DNA of 64,000 nt from Bog-532 sp963742875 (lineage in GTDB: Bacteria > Actinomycetota > Actinomycetes > Streptosporangiales > Streptosporangiaceae), in contig CAVUNO010000004.1 in NCBI GenBank assembly GCA_963742875.1, forward strand, positions 24,776 through 88,775, given 5' to 3'. A program made the position numbers and the translations under genes. Position 1 is the first letter of the stretch, and every line of letters begins with the position of its first letter. This document shows, piece after piece, positions 25,676 to 33,987 of the stretch. The notes beneath the pieces are model-generated. The model saw only the letters and a program-made list of their open reading frames with translations, had not been told where the DNA came from and searched no databases.

Positions 25676-25710
25676 TGTCCCGGGGATTCTTATGTCCCGG
25701 GGATTCTTAT
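25676..25710. repeat. 17-bp tandem duplication downstream of the MerR gene
   Basis: The word GTCCCGGGGATTCTTAT occurs twice without a spacer (about 25677-25693 and 25694-25710), ending exactly at the stop codon of the MerR gene. It looks like a recent slippage duplication. No function is apparent. Confidence 0.75.
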
Positions 25711-26429
25711 CATCCAGTGCGCCGGGCTCGTCGGCGGGACAGTTCGTCCTGGCCGACGGAGAGGAGGCCGTCTTCGGCCCGGACGGCGGGAAGCTCGGCC
25801 AGGTTGCCCTCTACCTCCTTCCAGACCCGCCCGAGCGCGATCCCGAACACGCCCTGGCCGCCCTGCAGCAGGTCGACCACCTCGTCGGCTGAGGTGCACT
25901 CGTAGACGCTGACCCCATCGCTCATCAGGGTGACCTCGGCCAGGTCGCCGGTGCCGTGATCGCGCAGATGGTGCACGGCGGCGCGGATCTGCTGCAGCGA
26001 GATGCCCGTGTCAAGCAGCCGCTTCACGACCTTGAGGACAAGAATGTCGCGGAAGCCGTAGAGGCGCTGCGACCCGGAGCCGTGTGCCCCGCGGACGCTC
26101 GGCTCAACGAGGCCCGTGCGCGCCCAGTAGTCGAGCTGCCGGTAGGTAATGCCGGCCGCGGAGCACGCGGTCGGTCCCCGGTAGCCGATGTCCACCGCGT
26201 CGGCGTCGAATCCGGCACTATCCCCGTCGGGGCCGGGCCCAGCGCTCAGGCCGCGGTCGCCGCCGGACTCCCCGCCGCCGGGCTGGTCGCCCTCATCGTC
26301 GGCATCGAACAGCGTGCCTTGCTCCTCGGCGTACGGGACTCCCGCTCGGCGACTATCGCCCGGCTCGTCGTCTCTACCGGATGGGCCCGTGGATCCCGCG
26401 CCCCTGGTTCGCGTCACGCCCACCTCCAT
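25710..26429 (-). CDS. MerR-family regulator (Rv1830-like)
   Basis: A 239-residue regulator with a disordered acidic N-terminus of about 75 residues, then a MerR HTH (GYRGPTACSAAGITYRQLDY, WARTGLVEPSVRGAHGSGSQ) and FRDILVLKVVKRLLDTGISL. The C-terminal region has DGVSVYECTSADEVVDLLQG. Position and sequence fit Rv1830 and orthologues in the GarA locus (FHA, MerR, nuclease, MerR, gcv). In mycobacteria this regulator affects growth and cell division genes. Next downstream on the strand is the riboswitch-gcvP unit. The function beyond DNA binding is inferred from synteny. Confidence 0.85.
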   Translation of the reverse strand: MEVGVTRTRGAGSTGPSGRDDEPGDSRRAGVPYAEEQGTLFDADDEGDQPGGGESGGDRGLSAGPGPDGDSAGFDADAVDIGYRGPTACSAAGITYRQLDYWARTGLVEPSVRGAHGSGSQRLYGFRDILVLKVVKRLLDTGISLQQIRAAVHHLRDHGTGDLAEVTLMSDGVSVYECTSADEVVDLLQGGQGVFGIALGRVWKEVEGNLAELPAVRAEDGLLSVGQDELSRRRARRTG

Positions 26430-26636
26430 CGCGAGCTGACCACCCTGGGTACTCGCTTCGAACCGTAAGCCGACCAGCTCACGGCGTCAACGATCCCACG
26501 CGGCGCGTCGCGACATTCCGTTTAAGTCAGGCATCTCGGCCCGTGGCGAGCGCTCACCGACTGTGTTTGTTTCCTGACCCCGCTACCAGGGATAACACTG
26601 TCCCTCAAAGCGCCTGCATAAACGTACAGTGACCAG

Positions 26637-27107
26637 TCAGGTCGCGCGGCCGAAGTCTTCCGGCGAGATGGTGTCCAGAAACTCCCGGAACTTCTCAACC
26701 TCGTCCTCTTGCTCGTCGGGGATGGCCACCCCGGCCTCGTCGAGGATCTCCTCGGCCGCGAAGATCGACGCCCCCGTACGCAGGGCCAGCGCGATCGAGT
26801 CCGACGGCCGGGCGCTGACCTCAGCCCCGTTGGAGAACACCAGGTCGGCGTAGAAGATCCCGTCCCGCAGGGCGGTGATATTCACCGTCCGCAGCTGGAC
26901 GTTCAGCACGTCGAGCACGTCACGGAACAGATCGTGCGTCAGGGGCCGCGGGGACACCATGCCCTGCTGGGCAAACGCGATCGCCGTAGCCTCGACGGCG
27001 CCGATCCAGATGGGCAAGTACCGGTCGCCCTGCGTCTCCTTGAGCAAGACGATAGGGCTGTTCGATGGCATCTCGACCCGGACGCCGACGACCTCCATCT
27101 GCCGCAC
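26637..27107 (-). CDS. Bifunctional nuclease family protein (DUF151)
   Basis: A 156-residue protein of the bifunctional nuclease (BFN, DUF151) family. GTG 27107 is chosen as start because GGAG lies five bases before it. ATG 27098 is possible. Landmarks are MEVVGVRVEMPSNSPIVLLK, RYLPIWIGAVEATAIAFAQQ, PRPLTHDLFRDVLDVL, DGIFYADLVF and ARPSDSIALALRTGASIFA, followed by an acidic tail. It corresponds to Rv1829, between the two MerR genes. Plant homologues degrade RNA and DNA. The bacterial role is not known. Confidence 0.9.
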   Translation of the reverse strand: MRQMEVVGVRVEMPSNSPIVLLKETQGDRYLPIWIGAVEATAIAFAQQGMVSPRPLTHDLFRDVLDVLNVQLRTVNITALRDGIFYADLVFSNGAEVSARPSDSIALALRTGASIFAAEEILDEAGVAIPDEQEDEVEKFREFLDTISPEDFGRAT

Positions 27108-27177
27108 TACAGCTCCATCCTCACGTGCCGCTGGCACACCCTCGTTGGCCGCCACTCCCTTTGTCAAGGTACACCCG

Positions 27178-27981
27178 CTATCGCCTCGACGCGGAGCGCC
27201 ACCCACCCCCTACGTCATCGACACGGGGCGCCGGGGCGGTGACCGAGGGGGCAGGTACGGCTCCCGCCAGGCCCGCCTCGTCGAGGGCGGATTCGACCAG
27301 TGCGGAGTGCAGCCAGAGGGTCAGCGTGGCGATCTGCCAGGCGTCACGGGCCGCGGAGGCCCGCGCACCGGGACCGCGCTGCCGCAGCTGCGGTGACACG
27401 AGCTGCTCCACCAGTGAGATATCCCGCTCGGCGGAGGCCTTGACCCCGCGCAGGTGCCGGGCACCGACGCCGAACTTGGCCAGCGCCGCCGCGGCCCGGG
27501 CCACCTCGAGGGCGTCCCGCCCGTAGTGCCGCCCGGACCGGCGGATCAGCCCGTAGTCCTCCAGCTCGGCCAGGCTGTCGCCGTCGATACCGGCCGTCTC
27601 GAGCAGCTCGGCCCGGGTCAGCGGCGTCCCGCCGCGGCCGGCCCCGCGCCGGGACGCCTCGTCCGACGCCACGGCCCCGGCCAGCGAGGACGCGAGCGTA
27701 GGGCGGGAATTCGTCTCGGCGGACGCGTCGATCGCGTCGAGGCGTTCCTTGATCACCCGCAGCGGCAGGTACTCGTCCCGCTGGGCGGTCAGGATGTACC
27801 GGAGGCGCTCGACATCGGACAGGGCGAACTGCCGGTAACCCGACCGGGAGCGGGCCGGCTCGATCAGGCCCTCAGCCTCGAGAAACCGGATCTTGGAGGT
27901 ACTGACGTCCGGGAACTCGGCCCGCAGCCGGGCGAGAACCCCGCCGATCCCGAAGGAGGCAGGCTCGCGCGATGAGCTCAT
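27178..27981 (-). CDS. MerR-family regulator (Rv1828-like)
   Basis: A 267-residue MerR protein with an N-terminal wHTH: FGIGGVLARLRAEFPDVSTS, KIRFLEAEGLIEPARSRSGY and DVERLRYILTAQRDEYLPLR. Downstream LTRAELLETAGIDGDSLAEL and LEDYGLIRRSGRHYGRDALE look like a second, effector-side HTH-like domain as in Rv1828. The ATG overlaps the stop of the FHA gene (ATGA at 27978-27981), so both are translated together. The C-terminal 30 residues are low complexity. It probably regulates glycine/nitrogen or growth genes of this locus, from synteny only. Confidence 0.87.
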   Translation of the reverse strand: MSSSREPASFGIGGVLARLRAEFPDVSTSKIRFLEAEGLIEPARSRSGYRQFALSDVERLRYILTAQRDEYLPLRVIKERLDAIDASAETNSRPTLASSLAGAVASDEASRRGAGRGGTPLTRAELLETAGIDGDSLAELEDYGLIRRSGRHYGRDALEVARAAAALAKFGVGARHLRGVKASAERDISLVEQLVSPQLRQRGPGARASAARDAWQIATLTLWLHSALVESALDEAGLAGAVPAPSVTAPAPRVDDVGGGWRSASRR

Positions 27982-28526
27982 GCGTAATCCTGTGCGCCTC
28001 CGCCGCGGCGCTGTCCCTGCAGGCGGGGGTGCGTCATGAAGATGAGCCGGAACTTGCCGATCTGCACCTCGTCCCCGCTGAACAGCTCGGTTTCCTCGAT
28101 CCGGTCGCGGTTGACGTAGGTGCCGTTCAGACTGCCGACGTCGCGGACGGTGAACCGGGTCCCGATCCGGTAGAACTCCGCGTGGCGGCGGGACACGGTC
28201 ACGTCATCGAGGAAGATGTGGCTGTCGGGATGCCGCCCGGCGGTGGTCAGCTCGCTGTCGAGCAGGAATCGGCTGCCCGCGTTCGGACCCCGGTGCACCA
28301 CCAGCAGCGCCGTATCGGCGGGCAGCGCCTCCAGCATCGCCGGATCGGCGAGCGGTTCGTCGTTCAGCTCGGCGTCGGGGGCCGGCGCCCGGTCCAGGGA
28401 GATCGTCGAGGTCGTTTCGCCCGCCCGCTCGGCCGCTCCCCGCATCAGGGCAGTCCCGCAGTTCGAGCAGAAGCGTGCGTCATCCGGATTCGGACGACCG
28501 CACCGTGTGCAGTAGACGCTGGCCAT
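27978..28526 (-). CDS. garA: FHA-domain protein with zinc ribbon (GarA-like)
   Basis: A 182-residue protein. The N-terminal zinc ribbon YCTRCGRPNPDDARFCSNCG is followed by the phospho-acceptor stretch AGETTSTISLDRA. The ETTS core is the one phosphorylated by PknB/PknG in GarA/OdhI. The FHA domain has NAGSRFLLDSELTTAGRHPD, VSRRHAEFYR and VGSLNGTYVNRDRI (conserved R, S, H, N). GarA inhibits 2-oxoglutarate dehydrogenase and glutamate dehydrogenase until phosphorylated. The start at 28526 is chosen because the zinc ribbon begins there. The mycobacterial neighbour gcvH is not found upstream. Confidence 0.88.
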   Translation of the reverse strand: MASVYCTRCGRPNPDDARFCSNCGTALMRGAAERAGETTSTISLDRAPAPDAELNDEPLADPAMLEALPADTALLVVHRGPNAGSRFLLDSELTTAGRHPDSHIFLDDVTVSRRHAEFYRIGTRFTVRDVGSLNGTYVNRDRIEETELFSGDEVQIGKFRLIFMTHPRLQGQRRGGGAQDYA

Positions 28527-29046
28527 CGCTCCGCCAGGCCTCCCCTCCGTGGGCCAGTCCCACTCCGCCGGAGCCTCGTCGCGGCCCGGTCCCTGCGCCT
28601 GCGACGCAGGCTCGTGGGATGAGGCTGACCAGGTTACCGGGGCGGGGCTGTTCCGGTCCATGCGCCACGCGAGCAGCCGCCGCCAGCCTCTACGCGGCGC
28701 CTGGCCGCTGCTGCCGGCGGATGCCCCGTACGGGGACCACTCCGGGTCCCCGTCGCGACGCCTGCGCCACACCGCCGCTCCACCTCCGCCACACGCCGCC
28801 CGGCCGCAGCCCGCCAGCCCGCGACTCGCCACCAGGACACGAAAAGCCTCGCGGCGTCACGTGTCCCATAGTGTGCGTAATTGTCTCACGGCCAAAGGAC
28901 TTCACGACATGGCGTACCTAGTCAGTCCCCCACCATAGCGCGGCTTATGGCGCCGGATGACCAATCGTCAGGCTCGTCCGGGGCCATACCGAAGCAGCCG
29001 ATTACCCACCCGCTTAACGTTCGTTACCGGCGGATTTCCCCGCCCG
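28527..29046. other. Gene-free stretch between garA and the ManC-like gene
   Basis: About 520 bases with open frames on both strands but none with recognisable protein similarity or a good start. On the minus strand TTGGCC and CACTAT, 16 bases apart (28865-28895), could be a weak promoter for garA. gcvH, usual here in mycobacteria, is absent. No RNA gene is recognised. Confidence 0.4.
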
Positions 29047-31545
29047 TCACTGGCCCGCTTGCTCGACCACGAGGGCCCACTCGTCCAGCAGTAGCTGGGC
29101 GGTGTCGGCGTCGGTGCCTTCCGCCCACAGGTGCGTCACGGCGTCGGCCGGATCGGGCAGCACGAGGACCCAGCCCCGCTCGGGCGCTACCACTCGCACG
29201 CCGTCGGTGGTGTCCACCTCACAGGTGCCCGCCGCCTCCACCACTGTCCGCATGACGCTCCCCTTGGCCGCCCAGGGAGTCGGCATGGACCGCTTGAGCA
29301 GGTGCGCGTCGGGGATCCGCGCGTCGATCTGGCTCAGCGTCAGCCGCGTCCGCGCCACGAGCCCGATCAGCCGGGCGAAGGTCGCGATGCCGTCCACCGT
29401 CCGGGCGAACTCCGGCACCACGAAACCGCCGCGCCCGTCCGCGGCGAAGATCACATCGTCGGCCGCGGCCGCCTGGGTGAGAGCGTCCATCGACGTCGGC
29501 GTCCAGTTCACCTCCACGCCGTGGAACCGGCAGACCTGCTCGGCGACCCGCGTCGTGGTCACCGGCAGGGCGACCCGGCCGGTCTTGCGCTCGGCGGCGA
29601 CCAGGTCGAGCAGGACGAGCAGCGCCCGCTCGTCGCTGACCATCTCACCCTTCTCGTCCACGATCCGGATCCGCTCGCCAACCGGGTCGAACCGGACGCC
29701 GAACGAGGCGCGGGAGGAGGACACCACCTCCGACAGGCGCTGCAGCCCCGCGCGCAGCTGGGCGACGGTCTCAGTCGGGGTGAGCTCGTCCAGCCGGCCA
29801 TTGATGGTGAGCACGTCGACGCCGATGCGGCCGAGCAGGCTCGGCATGACCAGCGAGGTGGTGCCGCCCGCGCAGTCGGCGACCACCTTCATCCCGCTGT
29901 CGCGGACCGCGGTCATGTCCACGCAACGCAGCAGTTCGCGGGTGTACCACTCGACGACGCGCGGCGGGTAGCTGAGCTCCGCGATCTCGCCCGGGAACGC
30001 CCGCCGGTACTCCTGCCGCGAGAAGACCCGCTCGAGCTTGCGCTGGGCCGCCTGGGACAGTTCGGCGCCGCGCTCGTCCAGGAAGGTGATGTCGATCGAC
30101 TGCGCGTCCCCCGGCGTGGTCCGCAGCGCGATCCCGCCGCTGTAGTCGGCGCGCTCGGTCTCGAACCGGGCGACCGGCAGGGGCTGCGCCTCCAGGTCGA
30201 CGACGTTGATCGCGCTGGCGTTCAGCGCGCCCTGAACGGCCCGCTTGAACGTGCGCGCGGCGCGGGACACGTCACGGGACGTCGTGACGGTCGAGCCCTT
30301 CCTCAGTGTGGTGGCGTACGCGCTGGCCAGCCGGACGCACAGTTCGGGCGTCACCTCGACGTTGACCAGGCCGGACACGCCGCGCTGGCCGAACAGGGTC
30401 CGGTTGCCGCGGGATTCCCAGATCACGCTGTTGTTGACGACCGCGCCCGCTTCGATCGTCTTGAACGGATACACCTTCACCCCGGCCGACAGGTACGCCT
30501 CCGGCTCGATGACGCACTCGTCCCCGACGACGGCGCCCTCCTCAATCCGGGCCAGCCGCATGACGTCGGTGTTCTTGCCCACCACACAGCCGCGCAGGGT
30601 CGTGCCCTGGCCGACGTAGACGTTGTTGTGGACCACGGCGCGGTGCAGGAACGCGCCCTCCTTGACCACGACGTTACTGCCGATCACCGTGTACTCGCGC
30701 AGATGCGCGCCGGACTCGACCTTGGCGTAGTCCCCGATGCACAGCGGGCCGGTGAGCACCGCCTCCGGATCGACCTCGGCGCCTTCCGCGACCCACACGC
30801 CGGGTGAGACCTCGAAGCCGTCGATGTCGACGTTCACCCTCCGGGCGAGCACGTCGACCTGGGCTTTCATATAGCTCTCGTGATTGCCGACGTCCTCCCA
30901 ATAACCGTCGGATATGTAGCCGAACAGCGGCGCCCCACGCTTGAGCAGGCTCGGGAAGACGTCGCCGGACCAGTCCATCGACTCCTCCGGCGGCACCTCG
31001 GCCAGGACCTCCGGCTCCATGACGTAGATGCCGGCGTTCACCGTGTCCGAGAACACCTGGCCCCAGGTCGGCTTCTCCAGGAACCGCTGGATCCGCCCGT
31101 CCTCGTCGGCGATGACGATGCCGAACTCCAGCGGGTCAGGCACCCGGGTCAGGCCCACGGTAACCAGCGCGCCCTGCTCCTTGTGAAAGCGGACCATGGC
31201 CGTCAGGTCGATGTCGGTGAGGGCGTCACCGGAGATGACCACGAACGGGTCGTCGCGCAGGGCGTCTTCCGCGTTCCGCACGCTGCCCGCGGTGCCGAGG
31301 GGCATCTCCTCGGTCGCGTACTGCAGGTTCATGCCGAAGTCTTCGCCGTCAGCGAAGTAGTTGCGGACCAGCGCGGCCAGGAACTGGACGGTCACGACGG
31401 TGTCGGTGAACCCGTGCCGCCTGAGCAGCCGCAGGACGTGCTCCATGATCGGCCGGTTGACGACAGGAAGCAGGGGCTTGGGCTGGTTGGCAGTCATAGG
31501 ACGCAGCCGCGTCCCTTCCCCGCCTGCCATCACGACGGCCTTCAA
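29047..31545 (-). CDS. Mannose-1-phosphate guanylyltransferase / phosphomannomutase-like fusion
   Basis: An 832-residue actinobacterial fusion. Residues 1-235 are a nucleotidyltransferase (MKAVVMAGGEGTRLRPMTAN, QPKPLLPVVNRPIMEHVLRL, VVISGDALTDIDLTAMV). Residues 240-370 form a left-handed beta helix of hexapeptide repeats (VEVTPE follows it). The rest resembles phosphohexomutases (DCAGGTTSLVMPSLLGRIGV, FDPVGERIRIVDEKGEMVSD, AADGRGGFVVPEF). The phosphoserine loop TASHNP of true mutases is replaced by LRTTPGDAQS, so the mutase half is probably not catalytic and may be regulatory. It is expected to make GDP-mannose or a related NDP-sugar for envelope glycans. Intact, single gene. Confidence 0.85.
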   Translation of the reverse strand: MKAVVMAGGEGTRLRPMTANQPKPLLPVVNRPIMEHVLRLLRRHGFTDTVVTVQFLAALVRNYFADGEDFGMNLQYATEEMPLGTAGSVRNAEDALRDDPFVVISGDALTDIDLTAMVRFHKEQGALVTVGLTRVPDPLEFGIVIADEDGRIQRFLEKPTWGQVFSDTVNAGIYVMEPEVLAEVPPEESMDWSGDVFPSLLKRGAPLFGYISDGYWEDVGNHESYMKAQVDVLARRVNVDIDGFEVSPGVWVAEGAEVDPEAVLTGPLCIGDYAKVESGAHLREYTVIGSNVVVKEGAFLHRAVVHNNVYVGQGTTLRGCVVGKNTDVMRLARIEEGAVVGDECVIEPEAYLSAGVKVYPFKTIEAGAVVNNSVIWESRGNRTLFGQRGVSGLVNVEVTPELCVRLASAYATTLRKGSTVTTSRDVSRAARTFKRAVQGALNASAINVVDLEAQPLPVARFETERADYSGGIALRTTPGDAQSIDITFLDERGAELSQAAQRKLERVFSRQEYRRAFPGEIAELSYPPRVVEWYTRELLRCVDMTAVRDSGMKVVADCAGGTTSLVMPSLLGRIGVDVLTINGRLDELTPTETVAQLRAGLQRLSEVVSSSRASFGVRFDPVGERIRIVDEKGEMVSDERALLVLLDLVAAERKTGRVALPVTTTRVAEQVCRFHGVEVNWTPTSMDALTQAAAADDVIFAADGRGGFVVPEFARTVDGIATFARLIGLVARTRLTLSQIDARIPDAHLLKRSMPTPWAAKGSVMRTVVEAAGTCEVDTTDGVRVVAPERGWVLVLPDPADAVTHLWAEGTDADTAQLLLDEWALVVEQAGQ

Positions 31546-31672
31546 CGGTTACGCTGCTCCCTCCGGAATACGCCTTCTACGGTAATCGGTGCCCGCGTTG
31601 CCGGTGTCCTCGTCGTCGGGCTTTGCCGGCGGGGCTGGGTCCGTCAGCACCTATGCCGCCGGGACCTGGATC

Positions 31673-31735
31673 GGTGGCCTACGGGTTCGGGTCGGTGGCC
31701 TACGGGTTCGGGTCGGTGGCCTACGGGTTCGAATC
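31673..31735. repeat. 21-bp minisatellite, three copies
   Basis: The unit GGTGGCCTACGGGTTCGGGT plus C is repeated three times head to tail (31673, 31694, 31715), with the third copy ending AATC. The stop codon of the phosphatidyltransferase gene (31721-31723) lies within the third copy. Confidence 0.85.
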
Positions 31736-32384
31736 GGGGACGAGGCGCCCGGTCACGAGCGCGCGCGCCTGGATCAGGTAGAGGACCGCCGCCCACCAGT
31801 ACAGTGCCGTGCCCCAGATCGCGAACGCCCACCCGATGACGCGGGCGATCTCGGCCCAGGTCCCGGCGTACGCCCCGAGGAGCAGCAGCGGGAATGCGTA
31901 CAGAAGGCAAAGCGTAGCCGTTTTCCCCGCAAAGCTGACCTGCAGCGTACCGAGCCCGACCCGCAGGCGCAGCACACCCAGCGCCGCGGCCACGATGACC
32001 TCGCGCGCCGCGAGCAGCGCGACCAGCCACCACGGGATGATCCCGCGCACGGCCAGCCCGACCAGGGTGGCGGCGATGTAGAGCCGGTCAGCGGCCGGGT
32101 CGAGCGCCTCGGCCAAGCCGGCTCTGCTGGTTGAGGGCCCGGGCGATCTTGCCGTCCAGCCAGTCGGTGGCGGCGGACGCGATGAGCAGGGCGACGGCCC
32201 AGGCGTCGGCCTTCGGCCCGAGGACGAGCCAGAGGAAGACGGGGACGCCCAGCAGGCGCGCCACGCTTAGCGCGTTCGGGATGGTGAGCACGCGGTCCCG
32301 GGGATCGCGGCCGGCGGCCGGGGCGCCCCCGCTACGGGCGGAACCGTCCCCCGTGCTCGCATCGCCCCCAACGATCTGGCTCAC
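31721..32384 (-). pseudogene. CDP-alcohol phosphatidyltransferase, frameshifted in the active-site motif
   Basis: A phospholipid synthase (PgsA-like) with several membrane helices. From GTG 32384 the frame reads RVLTIPNALSVARLLGVPVF and the first half of the CDP-OH motif, DWLDGKIARALNQQSRLG. It then breaks near 32115. The second frame continues EALDPAADRLYIAATLVG, which completes the motif DG..AR...G...D...D. One extra C in CTTGGCCGAGG explains it. The last part (IPWWLVALLAAREVIVAAA) is normal to the stop at 31721. If the extra base is real the enzyme is dead. If it is a sequencing error the product is about 220 residues. The substrate (glycerol-3-P or inositol) is undetermined. Confidence 0.8.
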
Positions 32385-32576
32385 GCCCGTGACCCTACCT
32401 GGCCGATACGGCCACTGCCGGCGCGCGGTGCGCGAAGATGCCGCCGGCCGGCGCGAAGTGCGGCCAAGCTCGCTCATTTGCGGACGTTCGTTCGCACCGT
32501 GACGCGTTCACCGGCCCCCGGCTCACCAGGGCCGGCGGCCCATGGGCGGCGGATCACCGGGGCGATACCGGGACGA

Positions 32577-33539
32577 TTACCGGGGACGGTAAAGGGAAAC
32601 CCGGAAGGCCGCGGTCACGCTGACCGGCTCGGCCAGAAGGGCCAGGCGAGCGCCGGTCTCGTCCGGGCCGGCGTGCCGGGCGGACGGCCCCATCCCGGCG
32701 AGCATTCCGGCCCCGGACCGGGTCAGCTGGAGCGTGCGGGCCAGCTCCTGCTGGCTCGCCAGGGAGAAGTGCTCGCCGAGCGCGGCGGACAGCCGTTCGT
32801 CCTTGCGCTCGTCCACGGTCAGCAGGCCGGCGTCCCGGACCAGTTCGGCCAGGTGTCCGGGCCCCGGGGTGACGACGATGAGCGCACCGTCGTTGCGCAG
32901 GACGCGCCGGAATTCCGGCCCGTTGCGCGGGGCGAAGACGTTGAGCACGATTGACATGACGCCGTCGCGCACCGGGAACGGCTTCCAGACGTCCCACCCG
33001 ATGGCACCGGCCGCGGGGTGGGCCCGTGCGGCCCAGCGGAGCGCCCGGGCCGAATTATCCATGGCCAGCCCCGTCGTCCCGGCGTAGCCCGGGAGGATAC
33101 GGAGACGGTCGAGGACGGCCGCGAGGTAATAGCCCGGACCGGAGCCGGCGTCGAGCACACAGGCCGGGGCGGGCGGGAAGGACGCGGGCACCGCCACGGC
33201 GGCGAGGGCTGCCACCACATCCGCCAGCGGTGCGTAGTGCCCGGCGGCGAGGAAAGCCTGCCGGGCCGTCACCATCTCCGCCGTATCGGCCGAGCCCGGG
33301 CGCGCGTGGCCGGTCATCAGGTTGACGTAGCCGTGCCGCGCGATATCGAAGCTGTGGCCGTTGCCGCAGCGCAAGGCCGACGGCAACACGGACGCGGGCA
33401 AGGACGCGGGCGGGGACGCGGGCAAGGACGCGGGCGGGGACGCGGGAAAGGACAGGGACGCGGACGGGGCGGCGGGCGTCAGCGCGAATCCGCGCCCGCA
33501 CACCGGGCAGGCCAGCTGGCCGCAGATGTCGCTGAGCAC
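32577..33539 (-). CDS. RlmA-type 23S rRNA (guanine-N1) methyltransferase
   Basis: A 320-residue protein with an N-terminal zinc finger (CPVCGRGF and CGNGHSFDIARHGYVNLM) and a SAM domain (VLDAGSGPGYYLAAVLDRLR, LAMDNSARALRWAARAHP, IVLNVFAPRNGPEFRRVLRN). It fits the RlmA/TlrB family that methylates G745 or G748 of 23S rRNA and can give tylosin or mycinamicin resistance. Between the two cysteine pairs there is an unusual insertion of Pro-Ala-Ser repeats of about 25 residues, coded by a 12/24-bp minisatellite (33391-33460). No good ribosome-binding site precedes the GTG at 33539. The true substrate cannot be told. Confidence 0.8.
   Translation of the reverse strand: MLSDICGQLACPVCGRGFALTPAAPSASLSFPASPPASLPASPPASLPASVLPSALRCGNGHSFDIARHGYVNLMTGHARPGSADTAEMVTARQAFLAAGHYAPLADVVAALAAVAVPASFPPAPACVLDAGSGPGYYLAAVLDRLRILPGYAGTTGLAMDNSARALRWAARAHPAAGAIGWDVWKPFPVRDGVMSIVLNVFAPRNGPEFRRVLRNDGALIVVTPGPGHLAELVRDAGLLTVDERKDERLSAALGEHFSLASQQELARTLQLTRSGAGMLAGMGPSARHAGPDETGARLALLAEPVSVTAAFRVSLYRPR
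33391..33462. repeat. 12/24-bp minisatellite inside the RlmA-like gene
   Basis: Alternating GACGCGGGCAAG and GACGCGGGCGGG units, five to six in a row. They code for Pro-Ala-Ser repeats within the zinc-finger region of the methyltransferase. The same unit recurs at 37828-37856 in a non-coding region. Confidence 0.85.
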
Positions 33540-33564
33540 GCTGAGTGCCGGGGGGGCCGGAGGG

Positions 33565-33987
33565 TCAGTCGCCCCAGACGTCGCGGGCCACGTCCACGAT
33601 CAGCCGCAGCTTCGCGACCTCCTCGGCGTAGGTCAGGACGTTGCCTTCCACCGTGGAGGAGAAACCGCACTGCGGGGACGGGCAGAGCTGGTCCAGCGGG
33701 ACGTACCGGGACGCCTGATCGATCCTGCGCTTCAGCCGGTCAGCGTCCTCAAGGGCGCCGCGCTTGGTCGTGACCAGCCCGAGAACGACCATTTTCCCCT
33801 TCGGAACGAACCTCAGTGGCTCGAATCCCCCGGACCGGGCGTCGTCGTACTCGAGGAAGAAACCGTCCACGTTCAGCTCGCTGAACAGCGCCCAGGCCAC
33901 GAACTGTTCACGCGCCCGGAGCGAGCGCTCGGGCCGCAGCAAGCTCCCGACATGATCGGCACGGAACGGCGGTGTGGCGCGGCGCAT
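33565..33987 (-). pseudogene. Cobalamin-independent methionine synthase-like protein, internally deleted
   Basis: A 140-residue remnant of a MetE-like (YxjG/YxjH-type) enzyme. It starts at 33987 with MRRATPPFRADHVGSLLRPE, the usual beginning. After REQFVAWAL it jumps straight to the C-terminal part SELNVDGFFLEYDDARSGGF, LGLVTTKRGALEDADRL and LCPSPQCGFSSTVEGN. Zinc-site residues C and D of the C-terminus remain, but about 220 central residues are missing, so it cannot be a functional barrel. The upstream GT87 frame overlaps its first 115 bases. Confidence 0.8.

Noticed and set aside
29131..30807. 558-codon frame opposite the ManC-like gene
   Set aside because: Antisense shadow of a conserved coding region.
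33391..33462. Regular repeats considered as CRISPR
   Set aside because: Units are 12 bp without unique spacers and lie in a coding frame; no cas genes in the window.
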